DNA from: Methylocystis echinoides | GTDB lineage: Bacteria; Pseudomonadota; Alphaproteobacteria; Rhizobiales; Beijerinckiaceae | Length of the DNA: 64,000 nucleotides | NCBI RefSeq assembly: GCF_027923385.1 | Contig: NZ_BSEC01000001.1 | Coordinates: 62,001 to 126,000, forward strand | Reading direction: 5' to 3' | Part shown: one piece after another, positions 9,066 to 18,939 of the stretch | How positions within the stretch are numbered: position 1 is the stretch's first letter | How the letters are laid out: the number at the start of each line of letters is the position of its first letter | Made by a program: the position numbers and the translations under genes | Notes under the pieces: model-generated | Told to the model about the DNA's origin: nothing | What the model saw: the letters and a program-made list of their open reading frames with translations, nothing else | Database searches by the model: none

Positions 9066-9170
9066 ATGGCCGGGCTTGTCCCGGCCACCCACGCCAGAAG
9101 CGGCGGCTCTCGTCCTCGCATACGGCAGAACTTGCAGGCGTGGATGGCCGCGACAAGCGCGGCCATAACG
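9066..9170. repeat. Inverted repeat of the 'GGCCGGGCTTGTCCCGGCC' type
   Basis: Left arm ATGGCCGGGCTTGTCCCGGC with CACCCACGCC and right arm GCGTGGATGGCCGCGACAAG flank a short spacer between the convergent uppP and ccrM ends. Similar dispersed palindromes are common in Hyphomicrobiales chromosomes. It may act as a bidirectional terminator. Confidence 0.7.
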
Positions 9171-9178
9171 GGAGCGCC

Positions 9179-10354
<1,176 letters not shown>

Positions 10355-10495
10355 TTACGCAACACCACATACGCTACCAACACGCAGGAAGATGCCGGAT
10401 CGAGGTAAAGGGCGCGTATAGAGAACGTCGACGGAACCGTCCCTTTTTCGGACGATTTTATTAATGGAATAACAAGCTTAGCAATAAGGAAGGCG

Positions 10496-11107
10496 TTAAC
10501 GCGCCTCGCGCAGGGGCGAAAAGCTCAGTCGGTGCGCGGGGGTTGGGCCGTGTTCGCGCAAGGCGTCGAGATGACGAGGCGCCGCATAGCCGACATTTGT
10601 CTCGAAGCCATAATGCGGAAATTCCGCGGCAAGGCGCCGCATCATCGCGTCGCGCGCGACCTTGGCGACAATCGAGGCGGCGGCGATGGAGAGTGTCGCG
10701 GCGTCGCCCTTGACGATGGCGCGGCAGGGACAGGCCAGCGTCGGCGGATCTGAGCCGTCGACCAGCACGAAAGCCGGCGCGTGCGACAGCGACGCGACCG
10801 CGCGCCTCATGGCGGCGAGCGCGGCCTGACGAATATTCATCATGTCGATCTCGGCCGGCGTGACGAAGGCGACGCTGACCGCGACCGCCTGCGCCATGAT
10901 GCGCTCGAAAGCGTCCTCGCGCTGCTTCTGCGTGAGCGCCTTGGAGTCGTCGAGACCGCGCGGCAGGCGTTTGGGATCGAGAATGACCGCCGCCGCGGCG
11001 ACGGGTCCGGCGAGCGGCCCGCGGCCGACTTCATCGACGCCGGCGACCGGCCAGACGCCCTGCCGAAACAGCCGCCCCTCGATGCGGAAATCCGGGCCGG
11101 CGCTCAT
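10496..11107 (-). CDS. rnhB: Ribonuclease HII
   Basis: The 203-residue enzyme cleaves RNA in RNA-DNA hybrids, including single ribonucleotides in DNA. The catalytic motif 'GVDEVGRGPLAGPV' (Asp25, Glu26), 'LDDSKALT' and 'VLVDGSDPP' are present. The start is placed at ATG 11107 (MSAGPDFRIEGRL), which gives the usual family length; a longer frame to 11263 reads through a palindromic repeat and is unlikely. Its neighbours, ccrM downstream and a radical SAM gene upstream on the same strand, form a recurrent alphaproteobacterial cluster. Confidence 0.93.
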   Translation of the reverse strand: MSAGPDFRIEGRLFRQGVWPVAGVDEVGRGPLAGPVAAAAVILDPKRLPRGLDDSKALTQKQREDAFERIMAQAVAVSVAFVTPAEIDMMNIRQAALAAMRRAVASLSHAPAFVLVDGSDPPTLACPCRAIVKGDAATLSIAAASIVAKVARDAMMRRLAAEFPHYGFETNVGYAAPRHLDALREHGPTPAHRLSFSPLREAR

Positions 11108-11316
11108 GATACGGCCCTGCCAACCCTCTCCGCGCGGTGGGCGGTGGGGATTGACGCGCAAACGGCGTCGACAATGAGGGGCGTTCCCCCCTTTTTCCCT
11201 TGCGGGAGCAGGTGGCCAGAAGGGCCGGACGAGGGGGCGCTGGGCCTGTCTGCGCGCATGCATGCATGAAAAGCCAATCCGCCGGCGATTGGCAACCGGG
11301 AAGTTCGGCGTCTTCC

Positions 11317-12486
11317 TCAGAAAAGCGTCAGCTGCTGCGGGCCGCGGCGCGGCGGCTCGAAGAGATCCGTGCGCAATTTCGTCGTGGTCGCGGCAAATCC
11401 GAGTCTCTTCGCGGCGAGCTCGAAACGGCGGCCGATCATCCAGGCGTAGGGGCCGTCGCCGGTCATGCGCTTGCCAAAAGTCGCGTCATAGGCCTTGCCG
11501 CCGCGCGTCGAGCGCACGAGCGAGAGCGCGTGACGCGCCTTGTCGGGAAAATGCTGCACGAGCCATTCGCTGAACAGCTCGCGCACCTCGAGCGGCAGGC
11601 GCAGCAGGATGTAACCCGCCTCGCGGGCGCCGGCCGCATGGGCGCGGGCAAGGATCGCCTCGATTTCCTCGTCGTTGATCGCCGGGATGACAGGCGCCGT
11701 CATCACCGCCACGGGGACGCCGGCGGCGGCGATTTTTTCCATGGCGTCGAGGCGGCGGGCCGGCGTCGCCGCGCGCGGCTCCATGAGACGCGCAAGCTTC
11801 GGATCGAGCGTCGTCACCGAAAAGGCCACCTTGGCGAGCCCGTCCTTCGCCATGTCGGCGAGGAGGTCGAGATCGCGCAGCACCAGCGCGGATTTGGTGA
11901 CGATGGCGACCGGATGTTTCGCCCGCGCCAGGACTTCCAGAACCGAGCGCATGACGCGGTGGCGTTTCTCGACAGGCTGATAGGGATCGGTGTTCGTGCC
12001 GATGGCGATGACCTTGGGCGCGTAGCTTGGCGCGGAGAGCTCGCGCTCGAGAAGCTGCGCCGCGCCCTCCTTCACGAAAAGCTCGGTCTCGAAATCGAGC
12101 CCCGGCGACAGGCCCATATAGGCGTGGGTCGGCCGTGCGAAACAATAGACGCAGCCATGTTCGCAGCCGCGATAGGGATTGATCGAGCGATCGAAGGAAA
12201 TGTCGGGCGAGTCGTTGCGCGTGATGATCGACCGTGGCTTCTCCGTGTGGATGTTCGTCTTCAGCGCGTCGAGGCTGTCGAGCGAACCCCAGCCGTCGTC
12301 GATCTCCTCCCGGACTTCGGCTTCATAGCGGCCGCTGCGCCTGGTGAGCGTTCCACGCCCCCGGCGCCGCTCGGCGATGACGGCGCCAGCCGCCGCGTCA
12401 GGGGGAGACGGTAATTCCGCAAGCCGGCCCATGAGACGATCCGTTCCAAAACTTTCGATGGGAGGCCGAACGCGCCGGCCTCCCAT
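11317..12486 (-). CDS. PA0069-family radical SAM protein
   Basis: The 389-residue protein has the radical SAM cluster 'CEHGCVYC' (Cys108, Cys112, Cys115) followed by 'FARPTHAYMGLSPGLDFET', diagnostic of the PA0069/SplB-like family. Later family strings are 'IAIGTNTDPYQPVEK' and 'VTKSALVLRDLDLL'. The reaction is unknown; relatives include spore photoproduct lyase, so a DNA-repair-like role is speculative. Two in-frame starts exist (12486 and ATG 12432, MGRLAEL); the longer one is given. It sits 209 bp upstream of rnhB; the gap contains degraded palindromic repeat sequence. Confidence 0.85.
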   Translation of the reverse strand: MGGRRVRPPIESFGTDRLMGRLAELPSPPDAAAGAVIAERRRGRGTLTRRSGRYEAEVREEIDDGWGSLDSLDALKTNIHTEKPRSIITRNDSPDISFDRSINPYRGCEHGCVYCFARPTHAYMGLSPGLDFETELFVKEGAAQLLERELSAPSYAPKVIAIGTNTDPYQPVEKRHRVMRSVLEVLARAKHPVAIVTKSALVLRDLDLLADMAKDGLAKVAFSVTTLDPKLARLMEPRAATPARRLDAMEKIAAAGVPVAVMTAPVIPAINDEEIEAILARAHAAGAREAGYILLRLPLEVRELFSEWLVQHFPDKARHALSLVRSTRGGKAYDATFGKRMTGDGPYAWMIGRRFELAAKRLGFAATTTKLRTDLFEPPRRGPQQLTLF

Positions 12487-12642
12487 TCTCGCGACTTGGG
12501 GACTTCATGCCCCGCCGCGGCTCGACCTGCCGAAGCGGAACATAGCGCGAATAAGGAACAGATATAGAACAAAGCGGCGGGGCGCAAGAGGGGTTTCGGG
12601 TGAAGGGGGCGGGGTTCACCGGAGAAAGGGCAGAGGCGGCGA

Positions 12643-12762
12643 AGCTCCCTCCCCACCCCTCCCCCGCTTTGCGGGAGAGGGAGCAAATCGCGGCCTTCAT
12701 CGAGACTGCTGTCGCGAACGTCCCCTCTCCCGCGAAAGCGGGGGAGGGACAGGGAGGGGGTC
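12643..12762. repeat. Palindromic intergenic repeat pair (same family as 3008)
   Basis: It contains CCCTCCCCACCCCTCCCCCG then a hairpin, and the inverted copy ending GGGGGAGGGACAGGGAGGGG. The second unit is essentially the reverse complement of the left unit at 3008. Confidence 0.8.
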
Positions 12763-12796
12763 TCTCAGCCGCTGAGACCAAACCGGCTCGGCAAAA

Positions 12797-12827
12797 GAAA
12801 ACCCCCGCGCCGGCGACGGCGCGGGGG
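12797..12827 (-). terminator. Rho-independent terminator of the CoA-transferase gene
   Basis: On the minus strand an 11-bp stem CCCCCGCGCCG / CGGCGCGGGGG with a 4-nt loop is followed by TTTTCTTTT. It lies 29 bp past the stop at 12857. Confidence 0.88.
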
Positions 12828-12856
12828 CTGATTGTTCGACCGGAATGGCCGGCGCG

Positions 12857-14818
12857 TTACGCCGGGGCCTTCTCGTCCTCGGAGGCGACGACCTGCAGGA
12901 AGGTCTCGGCGGCCTCGCGGCGCTCGAAGACATGCGGCTGCAAGCCACGCTTGGCCATCGCTTCCTTCATCTTCATGCGGGCGAAGGCCGAGGTCGCGTA
13001 GCGCGTCGTCGTCAGATAGTAGTGCTGGCTCAGATATTCGATCATCTCGGCGTAATCGTCGTAGAGCGCTTCGCTTATATGCGCCCCGTCGTGATTGACG
13101 ACCGAGTTCACGCGCTTGCCGACCTTCTCGCAGGCCGTGACCAGCGCCTTGCGCATCTCGTCGACGTCCTTCTTGGTGCGCGCGTGCCAGCCCTCGAGAT
13201 TGAGGAACAGGATGTTGCGCGTCGGATCGTAGCTGATGCGCTGATCGAGATTGAGATTGAGCAGATCATTCATCAGGCCCATGGGCTCGTCGATGAAGAT
13301 GCGCTTGTCCATCAACACCGGCTCGTTGATGACCGGCTTGAAGTCCATGAAGGGCAGGATGTGCTTGTCGATGTCGATGCCCGGCGCGACCTCGATCAGC
13401 TCCAGGCCATTATCCTTGAGCTGGAACACGCAGCGCTCGGTCACATAATAGACCGGCTGCTTGCGCTTCTGGGCGAATTTGCCCGAGAAGGTCGTCTGCT
13501 CGACGGAGTTGAGGAACTTCTTGTTCCGTCCCTCCTGAACGATATTCACCTTGCCGTCGGCGATCTCGACGCGCAGGCCGCCATTGGTGAAGGTGCCGGC
13601 GAAGACGACGAGGCGCGCGTTCTGGCTGATGTTGATGAAGCCGCCGCAGCCGTTCAGACGCCCGCCGAATTTCGAGGTATTGACATTGCCCTGCAGGTCG
13701 CACTCCGCCATGCCGAGACAGGTCATGTCGAGACCGCCGCCGTCGTAGAAGTCGAACTGCTGATTCTGCTGGATGATGCTGTCGGCGTTGGTGGCGGCGC
13801 CGAAGCTCGACCCCGAGGCGAGCACGCCGCCAATGGCGCCGGCTTCCGTCGTCAGGGTGATGTAGGGCGTGAGCTTTTCTTCGTTGGCGACGGCGGCGAT
13901 GCCCTCCGGCGCGCCGACGCCCAGATTCACGACGCCGTTCGGCGGCAGCTCGAAGGAGGCGCGCCGCGCGATGACCTTGCGCTCGTCGAGCGGCATTTTG
14001 GCGAGCTTCTCGACCGGCACGCGGACTTCGCCGGCCAGCGCCGAATTATACATGACGCCGTAATTCATCCGGTGCATTTCGGGCTGGTCGGCGACGACGA
14101 CGGCCGAGACCAGAATGCCCGGCACATGCACGTCCTTCGGCTTGATCGAGCCCTGCTCGACGATGCGCTCGACCTGGGCGATGACGAGGCCGCCATTGTT
14201 GTGGGCGGCCATGGCCTGGGCGAGATTGTCGAGAACCAGCGCCTCTTTCTCCATCGAGATATTGCCCGACGGATCGGCCGAGGTGCCGCGGATGAAGGCG
14301 ACGTCGATCTTGGTGGCGATATAGAACAGCCACTCCTCGCCCTGGATGTTGTGATATTTGACGATGTCCTCGGTCGTGACCTCGTTCACCTTGCCGCCGC
14401 CGAAGCGCGGATCGACATAGGTATAGAGACCGACCTTCGAGAAGAGGCCCGGCTGGCCGGAGGCGCAGGTGCGGTAAAGCTGCGAGATGACGCCCTGCGG
14501 CAGGTTGTAGCCGAGGATCTTGTTCTCCTGCGCGGCCTGGGCGACCTTCGGCATGCGGCCGAAGTTGGCGGCGATGACGCGCTTCAGCAGACCCTCGTGA
14601 TGCAGGCGGCCGGTGCCGAGACCCTTGGAGTCGCCGGCGCCGGCGGTCATGATGAGGGTGAGGTCGCGCGGATGCTGCGTCTCGACGTAGCGCTTCTCCA
14701 GCGCGGCGTGGAGCGCCTCGGGGATGCAGCTTTGCACGAAGCCCGTCGTGGTGACGACGTCGTTGTCGCGGATGAGCGCAATCGCCTCGTCGGCGCTGAT
14801 GACTTTGTTGTTCGCCAT
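12857..14818 (-). CDS. Family I CoA-transferase (propionate/acetoacetate type, YdiF/Pct-like)
   Basis: The 653-residue enzyme joins the two CoA-transferase halves in one chain. The N-terminal half has 'DNDVVTTTGFVQSCIPEAL' and 'TLIMTAGAGDSKGLG'. The C-terminal half has the catalytic glutamate in 'TTEAGAIGG' (Glu325), preceded by 'VNLGVGAPEGIAAV' and followed by 'LGMAECDLQGNVNTSKF'. Family I enzymes move CoA through a glutamyl-CoA thioester. Length exceeds the ~520-residue Pct/YdiF norm because of a C-terminal extension of about 120 residues ('LFLNLEGWHARTKKDVDEMR' onward, STAS-like), a version I recall from alphaproteobacteria. The acyl substrate cannot be read; a role in balancing short acyl-CoAs beside the ethylmalonyl-CoA genes is inference. 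Confidence 0.88.
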   Translation of the reverse strand: MANNKVISADEAIALIRDNDVVTTTGFVQSCIPEALHAALEKRYVETQHPRDLTLIMTAGAGDSKGLGTGRLHHEGLLKRVIAANFGRMPKVAQAAQENKILGYNLPQGVISQLYRTCASGQPGLFSKVGLYTYVDPRFGGGKVNEVTTEDIVKYHNIQGEEWLFYIATKIDVAFIRGTSADPSGNISMEKEALVLDNLAQAMAAHNNGGLVIAQVERIVEQGSIKPKDVHVPGILVSAVVVADQPEMHRMNYGVMYNSALAGEVRVPVEKLAKMPLDERKVIARRASFELPPNGVVNLGVGAPEGIAAVANEEKLTPYITLTTEAGAIGGVLASGSSFGAATNADSIIQQNQQFDFYDGGGLDMTCLGMAECDLQGNVNTSKFGGRLNGCGGFINISQNARLVVFAGTFTNGGLRVEIADGKVNIVQEGRNKKFLNSVEQTTFSGKFAQKRKQPVYYVTERCVFQLKDNGLELIEVAPGIDIDKHILPFMDFKPVINEPVLMDKRIFIDEPMGLMNDLLNLNLDQRISYDPTRNILFLNLEGWHARTKKDVDEMRKALVTACEKVGKRVNSVVNHDGAHISEALYDDYAEMIEYLSQHYYLTTTRYATSAFARMKMKEAMAKRGLQPHVFERREAAETFLQVVASEDEKAPA

Positions 14819-14959
14819 GTCCTTCAGGTTTCCCCTCGAGTCCGCTTCTTTGCGCGGGCGCCTCAGACGCGCCGCTTTGGCGGGCTTTACGCTGAAATGA
14901 TGGGCGCGAGCGTAGAGACCGCGCCTGCAAATCGCAATAGCGACGATGCCGCAGGATTG

Positions 14960-15334
14960 CTAGTCGCCCCGGTAGACGCAGCCCTCGAAGCAGCTGTCGC
15001 GAAAGATTCCGACCTCGCAGAGGGCCGGCAGATCGGGCAGAAGGTCCCGCCAGATATAGAGACAAAGGTTTTCGAGCGTCGGCTTGCCGAGCCCGTCCAG
15101 ATCGTTGAGGAAGGAATGGTCAAGCTTCTCGCGCAGCTCCGCGAGGCGGCGGCCAAGCTTGCCGAGATCGATCACCCACTGCTCCTCCGGGTGGCGCTCG
15201 CCCCGAAGCGTCACGCGCACGCGGAAGGAATGCCCGTGCAGGTTGCGGTATTTGCCGCCATTCGCCGCTTCCGGGTCGTAAAGGGCGTGCGCCGCCTCAA
15301 AGAAGAATTCCCGGTAGACCTCGAAACTCGCCAC
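14960..15334 (-). CDS. queD: QueD-like 6-pyruvoyl/6-carboxy-tetrahydropterin synthase homologue
   Basis: The 124-residue T-fold protein has the zinc histidines: 'FEAAHAL' (His16) and 'NLHGHSF' (His33, His35), then 'VIDLGKLGRRL' and 'LDHSFLND'. QueD turns dihydroneopterin triphosphate into carboxytetrahydropterin for queuosine/7-deazaguanine synthesis. The context fits, since queE is 61 bp upstream on the same strand. The catalytic cysteine expected four residues before the first His of HGH is replaced by Tyr29, so activity or exact reaction is uncertain. Confidence 0.82.
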   Translation of the reverse strand: MASFEVYREFFFEAAHALYDPEAANGGKYRNLHGHSFRVRVTLRGERHPEEQWVIDLGKLGRRLAELREKLDHSFLNDLDGLGKPTLENLCLYIWRDLLPDLPALCEVGIFRDSCFEGCVYRGD

Positions 15335-15395
15335 TTCCCTGATCCTTTCCCCCGCCCGCAGTCGCGGTCGGCGGTCCCTCGATCGGCGACCTCTT

Positions 15396-16028
15396 TCATT
15401 TCACGCCGATCATCTTGTGGGTCTGCAGCGACAGGCGCCAGCGCGGATGCGCGAGGCAGTAGTCGACCGCGGCCCTCGTATTGCGCAGAATTTCGGGCCC
15501 GTCCATGGGCTGGAGCAGGAAATGGCGGAAGTCGAGCCCCTCATAAAGCGCCGGATCGGCCCCCTCCTGCGGAAAAATGAGCTTCAGCTCGTCGCCGCGC
15601 TTCTGCCTGAGCTCGGTTCCGGCCTTCGGCGAAACGCAAATCCAGTCGATCCCCGGCGCCGCGTCGAGCGTCCCATTGGTCTCGACGGCGATCTCGAACC
15701 CCTCGGCGTGCAGCGCGTCGATCAGGGCTGCGTCGATCTGAAGCATCGGCTCGCCGCCCGTCAGGACGACGAAACGCTCCTCCCGCGCCGCGCCCCAGAG
15801 CCCGGCGAGATGCGCGACAAGCGCGCCCGCGTCGGCGAAGCGGCCGCCCGCCTCGCCGTCGATCCCGATGAAATCCGTATCGCAGAAGCGGCACTGCGCC
15901 GCCTCCCGGTCCACCTCCCGCCCGCTCCACAGATTGCAGCCGGCGAAACGGCAAAAGACCGCCGCCCGGCCGGCGTGCCGGCCCTCGCCCTGGAGCGTCT
16001 TGAAGGCTTCCTTGACCGAATAGGCCAT
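15396..16028 (-). CDS. queE: 7-carboxy-7-deazaguanine synthase
   Basis: The 210-residue radical SAM enzyme makes carboxydeazaguanine from carboxytetrahydropterin. The N-terminus 'VKEAFKTLQGEGRHAGR' is typical. The cluster has the QueE insertion form CX14CX2C (Cys31, Cys46, Cys49), then 'VLTGGEPMLQ' and 'VETNGTL'. The start at ATG 16028 (MAYSVKEAF) matches the family; a frame extending to 16118 reads repeat sequence. It is followed by queD, most likely co-transcribed. No queC or queF is in this window. Confidence 0.93.
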   Translation of the reverse strand: MAYSVKEAFKTLQGEGRHAGRAAVFCRFAGCNLWSGREVDREAAQCRFCDTDFIGIDGEAGGRFADAGALVAHLAGLWGAAREERFVVLTGGEPMLQIDAALIDALHAEGFEIAVETNGTLDAAPGIDWICVSPKAGTELRQKRGDELKLIFPQEGADPALYEGLDFRHFLLQPMDGPEILRNTRAAVDYCLAHPRWRLSLQTHKMIGVK

Positions 16029-16039
16029 GTTTGCGGCCT

Positions 16040-16136
16040 TGCCCCTCACCCCAACCCTCTCCCCGCTCGCGGGGAGAGGGGGCTCGGTCGCGATTGCGCG
16101 TCTCGATGAACCCCCCACCGCACCTCGCGTGAGGGG
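16040..16136. repeat. Palindromic repeat upstream of queE
   Basis: CCAACCCTCTCCCCGC-TCGCGGGGAGAGGG folds into a strong hairpin; a second weaker arm ends CGCGTGAGGGGCC. It is another member of the left-region repeat set. Confidence 0.65.
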
Positions 16137-16213
16137 CCAGCGCCGGCGCCAAAGGCCGCCGCCGTCCGCCCCTCAGCTAGAACGTCGGACCGCATGATTC
16201 AATGAGAAACGAC

Positions 16214-16588
16214 TCACCCCTTCTTCGGCAATTCGTCGTCCTTGCCGTCCGGCTCGCCCTTGGGCTGCGGGCGCGGGTCGAGGCTGCGGATATAGGTCGT
16301 GATGTCGTCGATCTCCTTGCGCGACAGATGCATGTCCGGCATGGGCGGATGCGGGTCGACGAGGAAATTGGCGATCTGCTTCTTGTCCGTGCGGCGCTGG
16401 GCGATGTCGAAGAAGGAGGGCGCGTCGGCGTTGGCCGAGGTCTGGTCCTTCGCCACGACATGGCAACTCGCACACCAGCGCCCGGCGATGACCGCGCCCT
16501 TGTGCGCGTCGCCCGCGAGGGCGGGGGCGGCGAGCGCGGCGGCGCCGGCAAGGCCGAGGAGGAGTGAAGCGCGAGCGGATGAAGCCAT
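16214..16588 (-). CDS. Periplasmic c-type cytochrome
   Basis: The 124-residue precursor has a signal peptide (residues 1-25, ending APALAG) and one haem site 'CASCH' (Cys39, Cys42, His43). A likely axial Met lies in 'PPMPDMHLS', and the C-terminal helix 'DDITTYIRSL' is normal for small class I cytochromes. ATG 16588 follows AAAGGAA by 6 nt. The Lys/Asp/Glu-rich tail ends DELPKKG. It is a soluble electron carrier; its partner is not evident from neighbours. Confidence 0.88.
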   Translation of the reverse strand: MASSARASLLLGLAGAAALAAPALAGDAHKGAVIAGRWCASCHVVAKDQTSANADAPSFFDIAQRRTDKKQIANFLVDPHPPMPDMHLSRKEIDDITTYIRSLDPRPQPKGEPDGKDDELPKKG

Positions 16589-16771
16589 TCGGGTTCCTTT
16601 CTGGATCGGCCAAAAGCGATTCGACGCCGCCGGCCGCATGTTACGATGAAAGCATAAGTCGCGCGGCGGCGGAACGGCCCGCAGGGGCTGCGACAAAGTA
16701 ATCATTCGGCAAGAATTCGCCGCGAAAGCGCCCCGCTCTTCGCACCTGCAGCAAGCGGGTTAGTGTAATTT

Positions 16772-16803
16772 TGCAACAGTCGTTGTGCTCTTGCTGCAAC
16801 AGT
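16772..16803. promoter_or_regulatory. 9-bp direct repeat TGCAACAGT, 23-bp period
   Basis: TGCAACAGT occurs at 16772-16780 and 16795-16803 in the 424-bp divergent gap between the cytochrome gene and exoR. Spacing near two helical turns suggests tandem binding of a response regulator; no regulator is identified. Confidence 0.4.
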
Positions 16804-17012
16804 TCGAAACATAACATTCAGCTCCCCCGGCCGCGGGCCAAGAGCCCCTTTTCAGCCATAAAAGCTGGGATAAGGTCTTCCCTGTCACTTGCTCATCCAA
16901 GGCGCGGGACGACAACCCGGCGACGCAGGTCGCTCCGGGCAAGGGTCGTGTTTTCCGCAATCAGGGGCGAAGGCGGGTCGGCGCCGGAACGTTTCAGGAC
17001 GCCATATATCTG

Positions 17013-17936
17013 ATGCGTCAAGGTCTGAGGGAAGTCGTGTTACAGATGGTTGGATGTGGGCATAGGGACATCGGCGCGGCCGCATCGCGGAAACTGAAGC
17101 GGGCAGCGCTGCCCGCCAGTCTTTTCCTGGCGAGTTTCGCCATGCTGGTGACTGCCTTCGTCGATCCGGCCCCGGCCCTCGACGCGCCGCCCGCGCGCGC
17201 GCCGGAAACGACCCCCCTGCCGATGTTCAAGAATCCGCGCGCGGCCCTGCGCGCCGGCCTCGAGAGCTACCACGCCGGCGACGCCGCAACCTCCGTCGCT
17301 GCGCTGCGTTACGCCGCCGAGGGCGGTGAGGCGCTGGCGCAATGGAAGCTCGGTCGCATGTACGCCGAAGGCGACGGCGTCACCCGCGACGACGCCAAGG
17401 CCTTCGATTACTTCTCCCGTCTCGTCGATCACTTCGCCGAGGAGGAGCCGGACCCGCGCGAGCGCTCGATGGCGGCCAACGCCTTTGTGGCGGTCGGCGT
17501 CTATCTGCGCGACGGGCTCTCGTCGGCGAAGATCGAGCCCGACCTCGGGCGCGCGTTCGAGCTCTTCCGCTACGCCGCGACCTATTTCCGCAACGCCGAC
17601 GCGCAATATTATCTCGCCCGCATGTATCTCGACGGCGTGGGGGTGAAGAAGGATCTGCGCCAGAGCCTCAACTGGCTGGAGCTGGCCGCCCGCAAGGGCC
17701 ACCCGCAGGCGCAGGCGGTGCTCGGCGAGATGATGTTCTCCGGCGAGACCGGCGGCGCGGCGCAGAAGGCGCGCGGCCTGATGTATCTGACGCTGGCCCG
17801 CGACGCCGTCGCCGGCGGCGGGGTCAATGAGCAATGGATCGTCGAGGCCCACGCCAAGGCGCTCGCCGCCGCAAAGGAAGAAGACCGCAAGGCGGCGATC
17901 GCTTTGCTCGAGGACTATCTGCGCGCGCGGAACTGA
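17013..17936 (+). CDS. exoR: ExoR-like periplasmic Sel1-repeat regulator
   Basis: The 307-residue protein has an N-terminal hydrophobic export segment (LKRAALPASLFLASFAMLVT) and a mature part made of Sel1/TPR-like repeats: 'ALAQWKLGRMYAEGDGVTRD', 'ADAQYYLARMYLDGVGVKKD', 'GHPQAQAVLGEMMFSGETGG'. Order, length and the ending 'EEDRKAAIALLEDYLRARN' follow rhizobial ExoR, the periplasmic repressor of the ExoS-ChvI two-component system that controls exopolysaccharide and envelope genes. No exoS/chvI lies nearby. The start is uncertain (17013 or an ATG at 17046). Function as ExoR is inference from repeat order. Confidence 0.72.
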   Translation: MRQGLREVVLQMVGCGHRDIGAAASRKLKRAALPASLFLASFAMLVTAFVDPAPALDAPPARAPETTPLPMFKNPRAALRAGLESYHAGDAATSVAALRYAAEGGEALAQWKLGRMYAEGDGVTRDDAKAFDYFSRLVDHFAEEEPDPRERSMAANAFVAVGVYLRDGLSSAKIEPDLGRAFELFRYAATYFRNADAQYYLARMYLDGVGVKKDLRQSLNWLELAARKGHPQAQAVLGEMMFSGETGGAAQKARGLMYLTLARDAVAGGGVNEQWIVEAHAKALAAAKEEDRKAAIALLEDYLRARN

Positions 17937-17957
17937 GAGGTTAAGCCCCCTCCCCCG

Positions 17958-18842
17958 TCACGCCCCCGGCGCGGCGTCGCCCCTGAATTTCACCGGGATC
18001 AGCAGGCGCCGGGTTCCGTCCGGACCTGGCGGCGGAAAGCGGCCGGCGCGGATGTTCACCTGAATCGACGGCAGGAGCAGACGCGGCGCCGCGAGCGCCT
18101 TGTCGCGGGCCCGGCGCGATGCGACGAATTCCGCCTCACTGACCCCATCACCAATCTGCACATTCTTGGCCCGCTCCTCCGCGACCGTCGTTTCCCAGAG
18201 ATAGACGTCCCGCCCGGCGGGCTTGTAGTCGTGGCACATGAACAGGCGCGTTTCGGGCGGCAAGGCGAGCAGACGGCGGATGGAGTGGTAAAGCGCGCCG
18301 GCGTCGCCGCCGGGGAAATCCGCCCGGGCGGTTCCATAGTCGGGCATGAAGATGGTGTCGCCGACGAAAACAGCGTCCCCGATCCTGTAGGAGACGCAGG
18401 CCGGCGTGTGGCCCGGCGTGTACAAAACCTCAAAGGTCAGCTCGCCCAGCGGGATACGCGCGCCATCCGCGAACAGCGCGTCGAAATCGCGGCCGTCCGG
18501 CGCGACGTCGTCCGCGAGAAAGATGGGCCGGAAGATGTCCTGCACGCGGGTGATGTGGGCGCCAATGCCGATCCGCGCGCCCGTCTTCGCCTTCACCACC
18601 GGCGCGGCGGAGAGATGGTCGGCGTGCGCATGGGTCTCCAGCACCCATTCGACGCTGAGCCCGGCGGCCTCCGCCTCGGCGAGAATGGCGTCGATTGACC
18701 GCGAGTCGGCGACGCCGCCGCCCGGGTCGTAATCCAGCACCGGGTCGATGATCGCCGCCTTCTTTGTCGCCGGATCGGAGACGAGATAGGTGAAGGTGAA
18801 GGTCGGCTCGTCAAAAAAGGCCCGAATTTCGGCTTGGCGCAT
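17958..18842 (-). CDS. MBL-fold hydrolase, persulfide dioxygenase/Blh-like
   Basis: The 294-residue metallo-beta-lactamase-fold protein has 'THAHADHLS' (His71, His73, Asp75, His76), 'YTPGHTPACVSYRIGD' and 'MCHDYKPAG'. The N-terminal 'FFDEPTFTFTYLVSDPATKKAAIIDPVLDYD' region (read in parts) is the persulfide-dioxygenase/glyoxalase II type that oxidises glutathione persulfide. ATG 18842 starts MRQAEIRAFFDEP. It is divergent from a TauE/SafE permease. In other bacteria this pair belongs to BigR-controlled sulfide-detoxification operons, so a sulfide-handling role is likely, though no BigR gene is present here. Confidence 0.85.
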   Translation of the reverse strand: MRQAEIRAFFDEPTFTFTYLVSDPATKKAAIIDPVLDYDPGGGVADSRSIDAILAEAEAAGLSVEWVLETHAHADHLSAAPVVKAKTGARIGIGAHITRVQDIFRPIFLADDVAPDGRDFDALFADGARIPLGELTFEVLYTPGHTPACVSYRIGDAVFVGDTIFMPDYGTARADFPGGDAGALYHSIRRLLALPPETRLFMCHDYKPAGRDVYLWETTVAEERAKNVQIGDGVSEAEFVASRRARDKALAAPRLLLPSIQVNIRAGRFPPPGPDGTRRLLIPVKFRGDAAPGA

Positions 18843-18939
18843 TCCTGGTTCTCCCGCCGGTCTTTGTGCTTGCAGCGAGGATATATGCGAGTTATCTAAA
18901 TAAGCAAGTTCTAATGTAGTGCCGCCACGGATTGCAGAA
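18843..18939. promoter_or_regulatory. Divergent promoter region, AT-rich core
   Basis: The 97-bp gap between the MBL and permease genes holds an AT-rich core (GATATATGCGAGTTATCTAA, 18881-18900) in otherwise GC-rich DNA. By context it is a candidate for an ArsR/BigR-type operator; no perfect palindrome is visible. Confidence 0.4.

Noticed and set aside
12845..15580. 911-residue plus-strand frame opposite the CoA-transferase and queD
   Set aside because: Antisense shadow of well-recognised genes; no domain seen.
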